DNA from: Echinicola pacifica DSM 19836
GTDB lineage: Bacteria; Bacteroidota; Bacteroidia; Cytophagales; Cyclobacteriaceae
Direction: 5' to 3'
DNA length: 64,000 nucleotides
Assembly: GCF_000373245.1 (NCBI RefSeq)
Contig: NZ_KB890760.1
Span: forward strand, 84,936-148,935
Shown here: positions 45,166 to 55,382 of the stretch, piece by piece
Numbering within the stretch: the first letter of the stretch is position 1
Layout: each line of letters begins with the position of its first letter
Translations under genes and position numbers: made by a program
The notes under the pieces: model-generated
Seen by the model: only the letters and a program-made list of their open reading frames with translations
Databases searched by the model: none
Told to the model about the DNA's origin: nothing

Positions 45166-45792
45166 ATGGAACAAAAAGTTGCTGTAGAAAAAGGATTGCA
45201 ATTGCCCCTGATGGAGGCATTTTATACGATCCAAGGGGAAGGAACATTTACCGGGCACGCCGCCTACTTTATCCGATTAGGAGGATGTGATGTGGGTTGT
45301 GTTTGGTGTGATGTGAAGGAGTCCTGGGAAGCAGGGAAGTGGCCAGTACATTCCATAGAGGATATCGTGGCTGAGGCCATGAAGTTCCCCGGTCGTTTAG
45401 TCGTGATTACTGGCGGAGAGCCCTTGATGTATGAGCTGGGACCACTGACCGCACTGCTTAAGGCTAATGGCTTCACCATCAATATAGAGACCAGTGGGGC
45501 TCATCCATTCTCTGGTCAATTTGACTGGGTTTGTTTTTCTCCCAAAAAATTCAAAGAACCGCATCCAAGCATCTATGATAAGGCGGATGAGCTGAAGGTG
45601 ATTGTTTTTCATAAAAGCGACTTTGACTTTGCAGAAAAACATGCCGCTAAAGTCAAGCCGAGCTGTAAGAAATTGCTCCAGCCGGAATGGAGTCGCGCTG
45701 ATCGGTACATGAATGACATCATTTCTTATATTAAAAACCACCCAAACTGGAATATTTCTCTCCAAACTCATAAATTTATGGATATCCCATAA
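45166..45792 (+). CDS. queE: 7-carboxy-7-deazaguanine synthase QueE (radical SAM)
   Basis: Radical SAM enzyme of 208 residues that turns 6-carboxytetrahydropterin into 7-carboxy-7-deazaguanine on the way to queuosine. The [4Fe-4S] motif is C41-x3-C45-x2-C48 in GGCDVGCVWCD, preceded by FYTIQGEGTFTG. The SAM-binding GGE is in VITGGEPLM. The ompA-family gene starts four bases after the stop, so the two are co-transcribed although functionally unrelated. queD lies 8 kb away. Confidence 0.93.
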   Translation: MEQKVAVEKGLQLPLMEAFYTIQGEGTFTGHAAYFIRLGGCDVGCVWCDVKESWEAGKWPVHSIEDIVAEAMKFPGRLVVITGGEPLMYELGPLTALLKANGFTINIETSGAHPFSGQFDWVCFSPKKFKEPHPSIYDKADELKVIVFHKSDFDFAEKHAAKVKPSCKKLLQPEWSRADRYMNDIISYIKNHPNWNISLQTHKFMDIP

Positions 45793-45796
45793 GTTC

Positions 45797-47713
45797 ATGA
45801 GAAAAGCGCTTGTATTTGTCTTTTTATTTTTATTCGGAACCTTACTTCACGCCCAACAGTATAGCACGGAGAATAAACGAGCTATAAAGTCTCTGCAAGA
45901 AGGTGATGAGCTTTCGGCAAGGAGAATGTATGATGAGGCTATCGCAAAGTATCAGTCGGCCGTGCAGAAGGATGCTTCATTTACAGAGGCTTATCTGAAA
46001 TGGGCGAATCTTTTGGTGAGAAAGGGGGATTTTGATCAGGCACTTTCCGTGGCGCAGGAAGCCGACAATAATGCAGCTATCTCCAGTCATAATAAGGCGG
46101 AGCTCGCCTGGCTTACCTCCGCGATATTGCTTAGAAAAGGTGACTTTCCTGAAGCGATAGCCAGATTTGAGGGCGCCCGGGAGTTCTATGATGCCGAATT
46201 GAAGGCTACTCAGGCATTCCAGAGAATGGAGAAGAAAGTGGCCTTTATCAAAGTCCAGCTAGAAAACCCATTGCTAATCGAGAAAGAACAACTCCCCGTC
46301 CCTCTGAACGAGTTTTTTCTCCAATATTTCCCGGTGCTTACTGCAGATAGTCGACAGGTTTTATTCACCAAACGTGACGGAATCAGCCCTGCTGATCATG
46401 AGGATATCTACACCAGTTTCTGGTCTGGAGGTCAATGGACGGAGCCTGTAGGGCTCTCCACCAATATCAATACACGATATAATGAGGGGACCTGTACGAT
46501 TTCTGCCGATGGTAATATTATGATTTTTACCAGCTGTGATGCGCCGGACAGCTATGGGAGTTGCGATCTGTATATCACCTATAAACAAAATGGTCACTGG
46601 CAGGTCCCGAAAAATATGGGCGAAATGGTGAATTCCCGATTTTGGGATTCCCAGCCTTCCTTATCTGCTGATGGCAGCATCTTGTTTTTCTCCTCCAATA
46701 GAAAGGGCGGACTGGGAGGCAATGATATCTATTATTCCTTGCGACAAGAAAATGGCTCCTGGGCGGTCCCTGTCAATGTGGGCGAGCCAATAAATACCCC
46801 CTCCAATGAGGTGTCCCCCTTTATGTATTTTAATAATGAAACCTTGTTTTTTGCCTCTGATGGTCATATTGGCTTTGGTGGCCTTGATATCTTTCGGTCC
46901 ACCATTTCAAGAACTACTTTTGGCAAACCTGAAAACTTAGGTTCTCCTATTAATGATCACCGCGATCAGCTCGCCTTATTTATTACCGCTCAGAGGGATT
47001 ATGCTTATTATACCGAAAATACACTGAAAAATGACCGCTTAGAGCGAAGCTTTATCTATAGATTTCCCTTTCCTAAGGAAATCGAACTGGGAGAGCGATT
47101 GGTAGTCACCAGTGGGAGGGTGTATAATGAGAAAACAGGAGACCCAATAAGCGCAAGTTTGTCCTTAGTAAATCTGGAAAATGACAGTACCATGTATCAG
47201 TTTCGCTCTGAGGGTGATTCAGGAAGGTTTGTGATGATCTATCCTGATAAGGCGGTTTCAGGTCTGTATGTAGAGAAGCAAGGGTTTCTACCTCGGATTT
47301 TTAATGTAGAAAAGGACAGCCTGCGTGATATAGAAAACCTAAAGGTCTCCTTGAGGCCTTTGGCACAGGGAGAAGAATTTTTGTTTGAAAATGTATTTTT
47401 TGACTTCGACCAAGCGATTTTGAAGCCCGAATCCACAAGTAGCTTGGTACGCTTGCATAAATTTCTGATAGACAATCCCAAAGTGAGCATAGCCGTGATT
47501 GGTCATACTGATAATACTGGCGAACAAGGTTATAATGAAGCCCTGAGTTTAAGGCGTGCGGAAAGCGTACAGGATTATCTATTGAATCTTGGTGTGGAAG
47601 CCAAGAGGATCAGTGTGAAGGGAATGGGGGCTAGTGATCCTGTTATGGATAATGCATCCGCCCAAGGGAGGGCACGCAACAGGAGGATTGAAATTGAGAT
47701 TTTAGCCTTATAA
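45797..47713 (+). CDS. OmpA-family protein with TPR, PD40 and carboxypeptidase-regulatory-like domains
   Basis: 638 residues from ATG 45797, where a signal peptide starts (MRKALVFVFLFLFGTLLHA). TPR-like helices cover about 25-150 (AIAKYQSAVQKDASFTEAYL). Propeller repeats of the PD40 type follow (about 190-440; FTSCDAPDSYGSCDLY, FFSSNRKGGLGGNDIY, FFASDGHIGFGGLDI). A carboxypeptidase-regulatory-like domain covers about 455-530. The C-terminal OmpA domain has FDFDQAILKP and VIGHTDNTGEQGYNEALSLRRAESV, binding peptidoglycan. This layout recurs in Bacteroidota and anchors the outer membrane to the wall. Confidence 0.92.
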   Translation: MRKALVFVFLFLFGTLLHAQQYSTENKRAIKSLQEGDELSARRMYDEAIAKYQSAVQKDASFTEAYLKWANLLVRKGDFDQALSVAQEADNNAAISSHNKAELAWLTSAILLRKGDFPEAIARFEGAREFYDAELKATQAFQRMEKKVAFIKVQLENPLLIEKEQLPVPLNEFFLQYFPVLTADSRQVLFTKRDGISPADHEDIYTSFWSGGQWTEPVGLSTNINTRYNEGTCTISADGNIMIFTSCDAPDSYGSCDLYITYKQNGHWQVPKNMGEMVNSRFWDSQPSLSADGSILFFSSNRKGGLGGNDIYYSLRQENGSWAVPVNVGEPINTPSNEVSPFMYFNNETLFFASDGHIGFGGLDIFRSTISRTTFGKPENLGSPINDHRDQLALFITAQRDYAYYTENTLKNDRLERSFIYRFPFPKEIELGERLVVTSGRVYNEKTGDPISASLSLVNLENDSTMYQFRSEGDSGRFVMIYPDKAVSGLYVEKQGFLPRIFNVEKDSLRDIENLKVSLRPLAQGEEFLFENVFFDFDQAILKPESTSSLVRLHKFLIDNPKVSIAVIGHTDNTGEQGYNEALSLRRAESVQDYLLNLGVEAKRISVKGMGASDPVMDNASAQGRARNRRIEIEILAL

Positions 47714-48771
47714 ATACAGCATTCCTTTCTAAATGTTTTTCATCCAGTATCAGATGCTTTACAGGGGATGATGACTCCATTTTTAAAACGATATTTCTGC
47801 AAACTGACCACTGAGTTTTTATTAAGGCCCCTATGAGGCCTCTGCTCATCTGTGTCCCCTCCTGACAGCTGCAATTTGGAGAGCAACAAGTAAACAATTC
47901 TGCTGCTATAGAGTTAGGATTTTTCCTGAAGGTCATGTGGAAGAGATGCTAGTATAGATTGCGCTGGCCTGATCCTCTGATCTGCAAACGAATGTCCCGG
48001 GATTTGCAATCAACTTTGTTATTCCAATCTTTATGAAGACTTGTCGCTCGAGAAAAAGATTTTAGTAAGTGTTATGTGCAGGTTATCAGAAGATTATGTT
48101 TTTAGTAGGGACATGTTTTTTTGGAATGTGATTTTTGGATGATTTTTTTAATTAAACCAAGGGAAATGAAGCGATGAGTTAAGTAATTTATACTAATTAA
48201 ATGTAATTAATACTTGATTTATATGTTATGCAGACGTGTTCATCAGTATTTTATTTTGCAAAATTGGTATTTGATTTATATTGGTACACTGTATGTGTTT
48301 TTAGGTGAAATTCAATTTTTTTGGTAAGCTGCAATGGGATTCTAATGTGAATTATTGTGTCAGGACTAATTTAATAGTAGTAAAAAGCCCGAATTTATAT
48401 TGATAATACAGTATAATAATGGTATTATGCTATATGTATAAATAGTGCTTCTAAATAATAGTATTTATAATTAGAAGTAATATACATATGCCTATTAGAA
48501 TTATTCAATTTTTTAATGGTTCTACCAATAGGCTAGAAGTAAATGCATTTCATTATGAAATTTTTGTAGGTACTGTTAATTTATGTTAAAACAAAATTAT
48601 ATTACACTAGTTGGGGTATAAAATGGTGTAATGTATTGTTAATGGTCTTAAATTCCCTCTTTAGTTAATGCCTAAGAAAAGTTCTATTTATAAAAAAAAT
48701 ATTTTTTTTTGGAATATTAGGTGTTATTCGATTAAATTGCCTGCTGTTAAACCAAAATTAAGTTTATTATT
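47714..48771. other. Long AT-rich region ahead of susC
   Basis: About 1 kb without a supportable gene. It becomes very AT-rich after 48100. A near-consensus TAAATTGC box (48733-48740) lies 32 nt before the susC ATG. A short minus-strand frame around 47643-47936 overlaps the ompA-family gene and is not credible. Confidence 0.5.
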
Positions 48772-51700
48772 ATGAAGAAAGTTTTACTGCTAGGACTAAC
48801 ACTCCTTCTGGCTAGTGCTGTGGCATTTGGTCAGAGCCGTTCGGTTAGCGGGACGGTTACTTCCAGTGAAGACGGAAGTCCTATTCCTGGGGTTTCTATC
48901 TTGGTGCAAGGCACGACCACTGGTACTGCTACAGATCTGGATGGTAACTATACCATAGAAGCTGGAAATGATGCGGTTCTCGTATTCTCTTTTATGGGAA
49001 TGGAGAGCAAGGAGATTCAGGTAGGTAATAAGTCAACTATTGACGTAATATTATCACCTGATGCGAAGCTGTTGAATGAGGTAGTTGTAGTAGGTTATGG
49101 TACCACTACCAAGCAAGCTTTTGCCGGATCCATGAAAGAAGTGGATTCAGAACTAATTGAAAGAAAAAGTGTATCTAACGCTTCACAAGCTCTTGCTGGT
49201 GAAGTGGCCGGTGTACGTGTAATCAACACTTCTGGTCAGCCAGGCTCTACTGCTGAGGTTCGTATTAGAGGTTTTGGTTCAGTAAATGGTAACAGAGACC
49301 CTCTTTATGTAGTGGATGGTGTTCCTTTCTTTGGAAATATCAACTCTATCAACCCTGCCGATATAGATAATATGACTGTGCTGAAAGATGCTACAGCCAC
49401 TTCAATCTACGGTTCTAGAGGTGCCAATGGTGTGATCTTGATCACCACCAGAAAAGGTAAAGCTGGTTCTTCTTTCATCGAGGTGGACGGCAAAGTAGGT
49501 CAAAACTTTGATATGTTGCCTCGTTACGAAACCATCTCCAATCCTGAGGAGTATATCAGCATTGGTTATAATGGTTTAGTAAATAGAGGGGTAGCTACAG
49601 GCCAAGCAGATCCTACTGCTTACGCCAACGCCAACCTATTCTCAGGAAATGGTGTGAATGCCAAGTATAACTTATGGGATGTGGATGGACCTGATCTTAT
49701 CGATCCAGCAACGGGTATGGTAAGAGACGGAGTGAACAGATTATATGATCCGGAAAAATGGGAAGATTATGCTTTCCAAGCTTCTAACCGTTCTGAAGCC
49801 TCTTTAAAAATCGGTGGTGGTAGTGAGAAAGTAAATTACTTTACCTCTTTCGGTTATTTGAATGATGTGGGGTATTCTATTAACTCTGATTTCGAAAGAG
49901 TTACTGCTAGAATGAACGTCAATCACCAAGTAAGAGATTGGTTGTCTGGTGGATTAAACATCGGCTATACCCGTTCTGAAACTAATACAGGTGGACAAAG
50001 TTCTGATTCTGGAAGTATCTTCTGGTTTATGGACAATATGCCTTCTATCTATCCTCTTTTCCTAAGAGATGCTGAAGGAAACAAAATCCCTGATCCTTAC
50101 TATGGTGGATATCAGTATGATTACGGCGAAGGTCGTGGGTTCGCTGGTTTGACCAACGCTATTGCAGATGCGACTTATTCTGTGATGAACCGTAAGACCA
50201 ATGAAGTGAATGGTAATGCTCATTTGAATGTTGACTTCACCAAAAATCTTCGTTTCGAAACACGTTACGGTTGGCAGTACTCCAACTCCGGATATGATGA
50301 TCAAAATTCTCCATTCTACGGCCCAAGTGCTGGTGTGAATGGATCGATTTTCAAGGATAAAACTGAGATCTTCTCTTATAATATGACTAATATCCTGAGA
50401 TATACCAAAGACTTTGGTGATCACTCACTAGAGGCCATGTTAGCACAGGAAAGTAGCTCTTGGAACCGTAAGTACCTAAGCGCATATAAGCAGCAGTTAG
50501 TCGATCCTTTCGGGGTTGAATTGAACAATGGCGTGGTGACTAACCCGTCTTATTCTTATACCAGAGATTACCAATTGGAGTCTTATTTCGGTCAGGTAAG
50601 TTATGACTTTAAGGATACTTACTATGTAACTGGTACGGTAAGACGTGATGGTTCTTCCCGATTTGTGAATGACAAATGGGGTACTTTTGGAGCCTTGGGC
50701 TTTGCATGGGTGGCTTCTAACGAAGACTTCATGGCTAGCCAGGATGTATTCACCTTCTTGAAGTTCAAGACGAGTTACGGTCTTACTGGAGATCAAGCGG
50801 GTGTGGGTCTATATCCTGGATATAACCTCTATGATATTTCTAACCTGAATGAACTCCCTTCGCTTCCTTTTGCAGAGAAAGGTAATCCAGATCTGACTTG
50901 GGAGACTTCTAAGATGTTCCAGGTTGGTGCAGAATTCAGCGTGGGCAAATACCTTGATGGTAGCTTAGAATATTATGTCAAAAATACAGGTAACCTGATT
51001 TTTGAAAGAACTGTAGCGCCATCTCTTGGTGGATATGAATATATCCAGGTGAATGATGGGGTATTGATAAATGCTGGTCTTGAGTTTGACCTTGTAGGAC
51101 ATATCCTCAAAGGTGCAAACTACCATATTGATCTTGGTATCAATGGGGAGATCATCAATAACGAACTGAAGCATATGCCTATCGACCCAGGTACTGGATT
51201 TGAAAAGCCTATCGAGATCGTAAGTTATTTTGGTAGATCTGCTGGTCATTCCATCTATGATTTCTATATGAGAGAGTGGGCTGGAGTAGATCCTTCTACT
51301 GGCGAAGCGATGTGGAATATGTACTATGATGATATCAATGGTGATATGGAAGCTCAGGATGATGAAATCATCACTAATATGGTGGATTATATGAGCAAAA
51401 ATCCAGCAGCAAACGTTCAGCAAAGTACGACTATTACCTATGCTGATGCCGCTAGAAAATATGTAGGTAAATCTGCCATCCCAACCATTCGGGGGGGTAT
51501 TAACTTGAGTGCAGGATATAAAGGGTTTGACCTTAGCGTATTATTCCTATATAGCCTTGGTGGATACGCATATGATTACAGATATGCAGATCTGATGAGT
51601 AATGATCAGGTAGGTAATGCTAACTGGCATGTGGACATCAGAGACAGATGGCAGCAGGAAGGTGATATCACCAATGTGCCTCGCCTGACCAATGACTATG

Positions 51701-51969
51701 ATCAAAACGTAAACTCTACATCAACTCGTTTCTTGACCAAGTCTGATTACCTGAACTTGTCAAATATCAGATTGGGATATACCTTCCCTAAAGCGATGTT
51801 GAGCCCTTATGGTGTAGAATACTTGAATCTGTTTGTTGCAGGTGATAACCTTATGATCACTTCTGCTCGTAAAGGATTCAATCCTTCTACCAATGAGGCG
51901 GGTACTTCCAGCCGTTACAGATACTCTCCGCTTAGTACATTTACTGTTGGAGCGAAAATTAAATTCTAA
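48772..51969 (+). CDS. SusC/RagA-type TonB-dependent outer-membrane transporter
   Basis: 1065-residue importer of the outer membrane. A signal peptide (LLGLTLLLASAVAFG, cut before QSRS) precedes a carboxypeptidase-regulatory-like domain (SVSGTVTSSEDGSPIPGVSI). LNEVVVVGYGT is the SusC-type TonB-box region, followed by a plug (VRIRGFGSVNGNRDPLYVVDG) and a long 22-strand barrel ending in FTVGAKIKF. There is no STN domain, so anti-sigma signalling is unlikely. The susD gene follows 13 nt later. Codon use (GGT, GCT, CGT) looks more biased than in the neighbours, as in highly expressed genes. Substrate unknown. Confidence 0.96.
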   Translation: MKKVLLLGLTLLLASAVAFGQSRSVSGTVTSSEDGSPIPGVSILVQGTTTGTATDLDGNYTIEAGNDAVLVFSFMGMESKEIQVGNKSTIDVILSPDAKLLNEVVVVGYGTTTKQAFAGSMKEVDSELIERKSVSNASQALAGEVAGVRVINTSGQPGSTAEVRIRGFGSVNGNRDPLYVVDGVPFFGNINSINPADIDNMTVLKDATATSIYGSRGANGVILITTRKGKAGSSFIEVDGKVGQNFDMLPRYETISNPEEYISIGYNGLVNRGVATGQADPTAYANANLFSGNGVNAKYNLWDVDGPDLIDPATGMVRDGVNRLYDPEKWEDYAFQASNRSEASLKIGGGSEKVNYFTSFGYLNDVGYSINSDFERVTARMNVNHQVRDWLSGGLNIGYTRSETNTGGQSSDSGSIFWFMDNMPSIYPLFLRDAEGNKIPDPYYGGYQYDYGEGRGFAGLTNAIADATYSVMNRKTNEVNGNAHLNVDFTKNLRFETRYGWQYSNSGYDDQNSPFYGPSAGVNGSIFKDKTEIFSYNMTNILRYTKDFGDHSLEAMLAQESSSWNRKYLSAYKQQLVDPFGVELNNGVVTNPSYSYTRDYQLESYFGQVSYDFKDTYYVTGTVRRDGSSRFVNDKWGTFGALGFAWVASNEDFMASQDVFTFLKFKTSYGLTGDQAGVGLYPGYNLYDISNLNELPSLPFAEKGNPDLTWETSKMFQVGAEFSVGKYLDGSLEYYVKNTGNLIFERTVAPSLGGYEYIQVNDGVLINAGLEFDLVGHILKGANYHIDLGINGEIINNELKHMPIDPGTGFEKPIEIVSYFGRSAGHSIYDFYMREWAGVDPSTGEAMWNMYYDDINGDMEAQDDEIITNMVDYMSKNPAANVQQSTTITYADAARKYVGKSAIPTIRGGINLSAGYKGFDLSVLFLYSLGGYAYDYRYADLMSNDQVGNANWHVDIRDRWQQEGDITNVPRLTNDYDQNVNSTSTRFLTKSDYLNLSNIRLGYTFPKAMLSPYGVEYLNLFVAGDNLMITSARKGFNPSTNEAGTSSRYRYSPLSTFTVGAKIKF

Positions 51970-51982
51970 AATCTGATCTGAT

Positions 51983-53455
51983 ATGAAACTTAAGAATATA
52001 ATATATACATCAGCAGTTGCTTTGGTGGCATTTGGGTGTAGCGAGGACTTCCTCGAAACCCAGCCGACTGAGCAAATATCTACTGATCGTGTGGAGGAAA
52101 TCTCAGTGATCAATCCTTCCCTGCAGCTTTCTGTATTGAAAGGTGTGTACTCAACTATGTACCAAGTGTTTTCTGCCTCTCCAGATGATGAGCTTCATGA
52201 TGACTTTGGTCAAAAAGGTTACGATATCTTCTCTGATATGCTATCCGGTGATATGGTACTTTCAGCCAAAGGTTTTGGTTGGTATGCTCAGGTATCTGAC
52301 TTACAGGTAACCATTAATAATACTAACATAAGGAACTATCTTCCTTGGAGATATTACTATAAGGTGATCTTTGGTGCCAATGCTGTAATTGATGGACTTG
52401 GTGGTACAGACGCTGTTCCAGAAACAGAAGTAGGACGTCAGATTATGGCTCAGGCCAAAGCACTTAGAGCTTATGGGTATTTCTACCTGGCGAACTTCTT
52501 TGCTGAGGAATATAACCCTTCTGATATCATCCTGCCAGTTTATACTTCTATTGACCAGGAGGCTCAGCCTTTCAGCTCAACAGAAGATGTTTATAATTTG
52601 ATCCTTAGTGATTTGAATTTTGCTATCGAGAATTTAGAGAACTATAATAGGACGGCTAAATTTGAGGTCAATACCGATATTGCTCGTGCATTATTAGCCT
52701 ATACGCATGCTGCTATGGGGAATAATACTGAGGCGGCTACCGTTACTCAGGCAATTATTGATAATTCTACCTATAATATCCTTACCAATGAGGAGCTTAC
52801 TACTAATGGCTTCAATAATATCCAGACCTCAGGATGGATGTGGGGAGTAGATATCACGCTTGATATGGACATGGACCTTGTTTCTTGGTGGGGACAGGTG
52901 GATCCATTTACCTATAGCTATGCTTGGGTAGGTGATGGTAAGGTGATCAATGCCGACCTATATAATGCTATCCCAGTAGAAGATGGTCGTAAGGCGCAGT
53001 TCCTGGATAGAAATGGGGATGGTAACCCTTACTGGGCAATGAACAAATTCTTTGATCCAGGAAGAACTATCGGTGGACAGCGTTCCATCACCACTGATTA
53101 TGTCTATATGAGAATAGAGGAAATTTACCTCCTTAATGCTGAAACTGCCGCTAAATCCGGCGATGAAACAGGAGCGAAGACTTCCCTGAAAGCAGTGATG
53201 AGCGAGCGTGTGCCTGATACTTCTTATATTGATGGACTTTCAGGTCAGGCTTTGTTGGATGAAATTATCCTTCAAACGAGAATTGAACTTTGGGGTGAAG
53301 GTAAAAGTTACTTGCTGATGAAGCGTAACAAAAGCACCATCACTTTGGGTTCTAACCACCTGACTTATCCTGGTCTTTCTATTCCTTATAATGACGACCA
53401 ATTGACTTTCGAGATTCCTGATCAGGAAATCGTAAATAACCCGAATATAGATTAA
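51983..53455 (+). CDS. SusD/RagB-type outer-membrane lipoprotein
   Basis: 490-residue surface lipoprotein that caps the SusC transporter and binds substrate. The lipobox is AFGC with SEDFLETQPT behind it, the classic SusD start. AQAKALRAYGYFYLANFF and the TPR helices around YNLILSDLNFAIENL are typical, and YVYMRIEEIYLLNAE near the C-terminus is characteristic of the RagB domain. Its gene is next to susC in one operon and is followed by a strong terminator. No glycosidase, sulfatase, regulator or anti-sigma gene is attached, so the ligand cannot be guessed. Confidence 0.95.
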   Translation: MKLKNIIYTSAVALVAFGCSEDFLETQPTEQISTDRVEEISVINPSLQLSVLKGVYSTMYQVFSASPDDELHDDFGQKGYDIFSDMLSGDMVLSAKGFGWYAQVSDLQVTINNTNIRNYLPWRYYYKVIFGANAVIDGLGGTDAVPETEVGRQIMAQAKALRAYGYFYLANFFAEEYNPSDIILPVYTSIDQEAQPFSSTEDVYNLILSDLNFAIENLENYNRTAKFEVNTDIARALLAYTHAAMGNNTEAATVTQAIIDNSTYNILTNEELTTNGFNNIQTSGWMWGVDITLDMDMDLVSWWGQVDPFTYSYAWVGDGKVINADLYNAIPVEDGRKAQFLDRNGDGNPYWAMNKFFDPGRTIGGQRSITTDYVYMRIEEIYLLNAETAAKSGDETGAKTSLKAVMSERVPDTSYIDGLSGQALLDEIILQTRIELWGEGKSYLLMKRNKSTITLGSNHLTYPGLSIPYNDDQLTFEIPDQEIVNNPNID

Positions 53456-53472
53456 TAGGGTACTTAAATTTT

Positions 53473-53504
53473 TAAAAGCTCGTCTCCCTGGGGACGAGCT
53501 TTTA
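53473..53504 (+). terminator. Terminator of susC-susD
   Basis: TAAAAGCTCGTC / GACGAGCTTTTA, perfect 12-bp stem, 8-nt loop, T-rich tail. Confidence 0.94.
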
Positions 53505-53556
53505 TTATTTTGGCCTATTCCTATTTCTATTCACCTATCAACTGGTGATTTTTTCC

Positions 53557-53564
53557 TATCTTTG
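53557..53564 (+). promoter_or_regulatory. -7 promoter box of queD
   Basis: TATCTTTG, exact consensus, 27 nt ahead of the ATG. No matching -33 TTTG. Confidence 0.5.
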
Positions 53565-53591
53565 CAATCTTAAAAACTGGAAAGCTAAATC

Positions 53592-54011
53592 ATGATACAG
53601 GTTTCAAGAAAAGAACACTTCAACGCAGCTCATAAACTTTGGAATCCAAAATGGTCCGAAGAGAGGAATATAGAGGTTTTTGGTCCTTGTGCCAATGCCA
53701 ACTGGCATGGACATAACTTTGAGCTCATCGTGACGGTGAAGGGATTGCCTGATCCTGATACGGGATTTGTGGTGGATCTTAAGCAGCTCTCTACCTTGAT
53801 CAGAAACCTGGTGATTCAGCGTGTGGATCATAAAAACCTCAACCTGGATGTGGATTTTATGGAAGGAAAGATGGCTAGTTGTGAAAATCTCGTCATGGAA
53901 TTCTGGAAAATTCTCAGCCCCGCAGTGGATGAGATCACTCCCCATGGAGGTTTATATAAGTTGAAACTTTATGAAACTCCCCGGAATTTTGTGGAGTATT
54001 ATGGTGAATAA
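53592..54011 (+). CDS. queD: 6-carboxytetrahydropterin / 6-pyruvoyltetrahydropterin synthase family (QueD)
   Basis: 139-residue tunnelling-fold enzyme acting on dihydroneopterin triphosphate. Zinc ligands are H14, H39 and H41 (HGH). The catalytic cysteine is C33 in GPCANANWHGHN. Here five residues separate C33 and HGH, as in eukaryote-like PTPS, whereas E. coli QueD has three. The product may therefore be 6-carboxytetrahydropterin for queuosine (queE is in the window) or 6-pyruvoyltetrahydropterin for biopterin. Monocistronic with its own promoter and terminator. Confidence 0.88.
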   Translation: MIQVSRKEHFNAAHKLWNPKWSEERNIEVFGPCANANWHGHNFELIVTVKGLPDPDTGFVVDLKQLSTLIRNLVIQRVDHKNLNLDVDFMEGKMASCENLVMEFWKILSPAVDEITPHGGLYKLKLYETPRNFVEYYGE

Positions 54012-54016
54012 TATTT

Positions 54017-54045
54017 AAACCTCAGGAATGAGGTTTTTCTCTTTT
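54017..54045 (+). terminator. Terminator of queD
   Basis: AAACCTCA-GGAA-TGAGGTTT, perfect 8-bp stem, then T-rich tract. Confidence 0.9.
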
Positions 54046-54244
54046 TAGGCTATATCTTTTTAAGGCATTGAAGCCTCATATGACTTGGTCACTTTCGCAT
54101 GGCGTTTCTTTACCTGATTAGGTAAAAAGGATTATCTTCATCTTTAAGCACCATTGATGCATTCTATTTTTTTGGAAAGGATGATTTGCAGCAAGTGCTC
54201 AATCTATGCAATTATTGTAACTTGCAATTGCAAAAATCGAAGGA

Positions 54245-55366
54245 ATGAAATATTACGTAATAGCCGGCGAGCGATCCGGTGATATGCATTTAGCCAATTT
54301 GGTCAAGGCCCTAAAAGAAAAAGATCCTGACGCAGACTTCAGAGGGATGGCTGGGGACTATTCCGCCGCAGAAGGGGTATCACTTGTCTCACATTATAAA
54401 GAAGTCGCCGTAATGGGCTTTGTAGAGGTGCTGTTTGGCTTTAGGAAAGTGCTGAGCTCCCTTAAGATGGTGAAAGAGGATTTGGCGCATTATAAACCTG
54501 ATGCGCTTATCCTTGTGGATTATGGTGGGTTTAATATGAAGATCGCCAAATTCGCTAAGGAAAGTGACTTTGTCGTCCACTATTATATCCCGCCAAAGGT
54601 CTGGGCCTGGAATCAGAAGCGTGCCTATAAGCTGAAAAAGAACGTGGACTATCTCTATTCCATTCTTCCTTTCGAAAAAACCTTCTTCCAAAAGTTTGAT
54701 TGGGAAATCAATTATGTAGGAAATCCTCTCTTTGATGAAATCAGGAAGTTTGAGGCACATGATTTCTTTCATCAAAAAAATGAACTGAGTTATAAGCCTA
54801 TTGTAGCCCTATTGCCAGGAAGCCGAAAGCAGGAAGTGGAGAATATGCTGGACGAGATGGTGGTCTTGATCAGTCAGTTTCCGCAATTCCAATTTGTAAT
54901 TGCTGGAGTGAAGAACCTCTCCGATACCATTTATGATAAGGCTACGGCGCATGGGGTAAAGGTGATCTATGACCAAACTTACGATTTGCTCCATTATGCC
55001 AATGCTGCGGTGGTGACCTCTGGGACGGCGACCTTAGAGACGGCCCTCTTTAATGTGCCGCAAGTGGTGGTCTATAAGACAAGTGCCATAAGTTATGCCA
55101 TAGCCAAAAACCTCATTAAGGTGCCCTATATTTCCTTGGTAAACCTCATCGCTGAGAAGGAGGTTGTGACGGAACTGATTCAGGATGATTATAATTCAGA
55201 CAGACTGAATGCTGAACTTACTGCATTATTTGAATCTACCGGGAAGAAAAATAAAATGCTTGAAGGCTATAAATCGATAAAGTCAAAACTGGGCGAGCTA
55301 AAAGCTTCTGAGGAAACAGCCAGATTAATTATGGAAAGCTTTGAAAGTAAAAAATCCCGACCATAA
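54245..55366 (+). CDS. lpxB: Lipid-A-disaccharide synthase
   Basis: GT19 glycosyltransferase of 373 residues that joins UDP-2,3-diacylglucosamine and lipid X into the lipid A disaccharide at the inner membrane. It starts with YYVIAGERSGDMHLA, the family N-terminus. VAVMGFVEVL, PPKVWAWNQKRAYKLKK and LLPGSRKQEVENML follow, and the nucleotide-binding TSGTATLETALF is near the C-terminus. A near-consensus -7 box TAACTTGC lies upstream around 54218. The stop codon is in the loop of the following terminator. Confidence 0.95.
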   Translation: MKYYVIAGERSGDMHLANLVKALKEKDPDADFRGMAGDYSAAEGVSLVSHYKEVAVMGFVEVLFGFRKVLSSLKMVKEDLAHYKPDALILVDYGGFNMKIAKFAKESDFVVHYYIPPKVWAWNQKRAYKLKKNVDYLYSILPFEKTFFQKFDWEINYVGNPLFDEIRKFEAHDFFHQKNELSYKPIVALLPGSRKQEVENMLDEMVVLISQFPQFQFVIAGVKNLSDTIYDKATAHGVKVIYDQTYDLLHYANAAVVTSGTATLETALFNVPQVVVYKTSAISYAIAKNLIKVPYISLVNLIAEKEVVTELIQDDYNSDRLNAELTALFESTGKKNKMLEGYKSIKSKLGELKASEETARLIMESFESKKSRP

Positions 55367-55378
55367 GGCCGGGATTTT
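55351..55378. terminator. Bidirectional terminator between lpxB and clpX
   Basis: AAAATCCCG / CGGGATTTT, perfect 9-bp stem with an inner CC/GG pair. It spans the lpxB stop codon, and five bases separate it from the end of clpX. Confidence 0.85.
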
Positions 55379-55382
55379 ATTG

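Noticed and set aside
48772..53455. Polysaccharide utilisation locus
   Set aside because: Only susC and susD are present; no carbohydrate-active enzyme, sensor or anti-sigma gene accompanies them.
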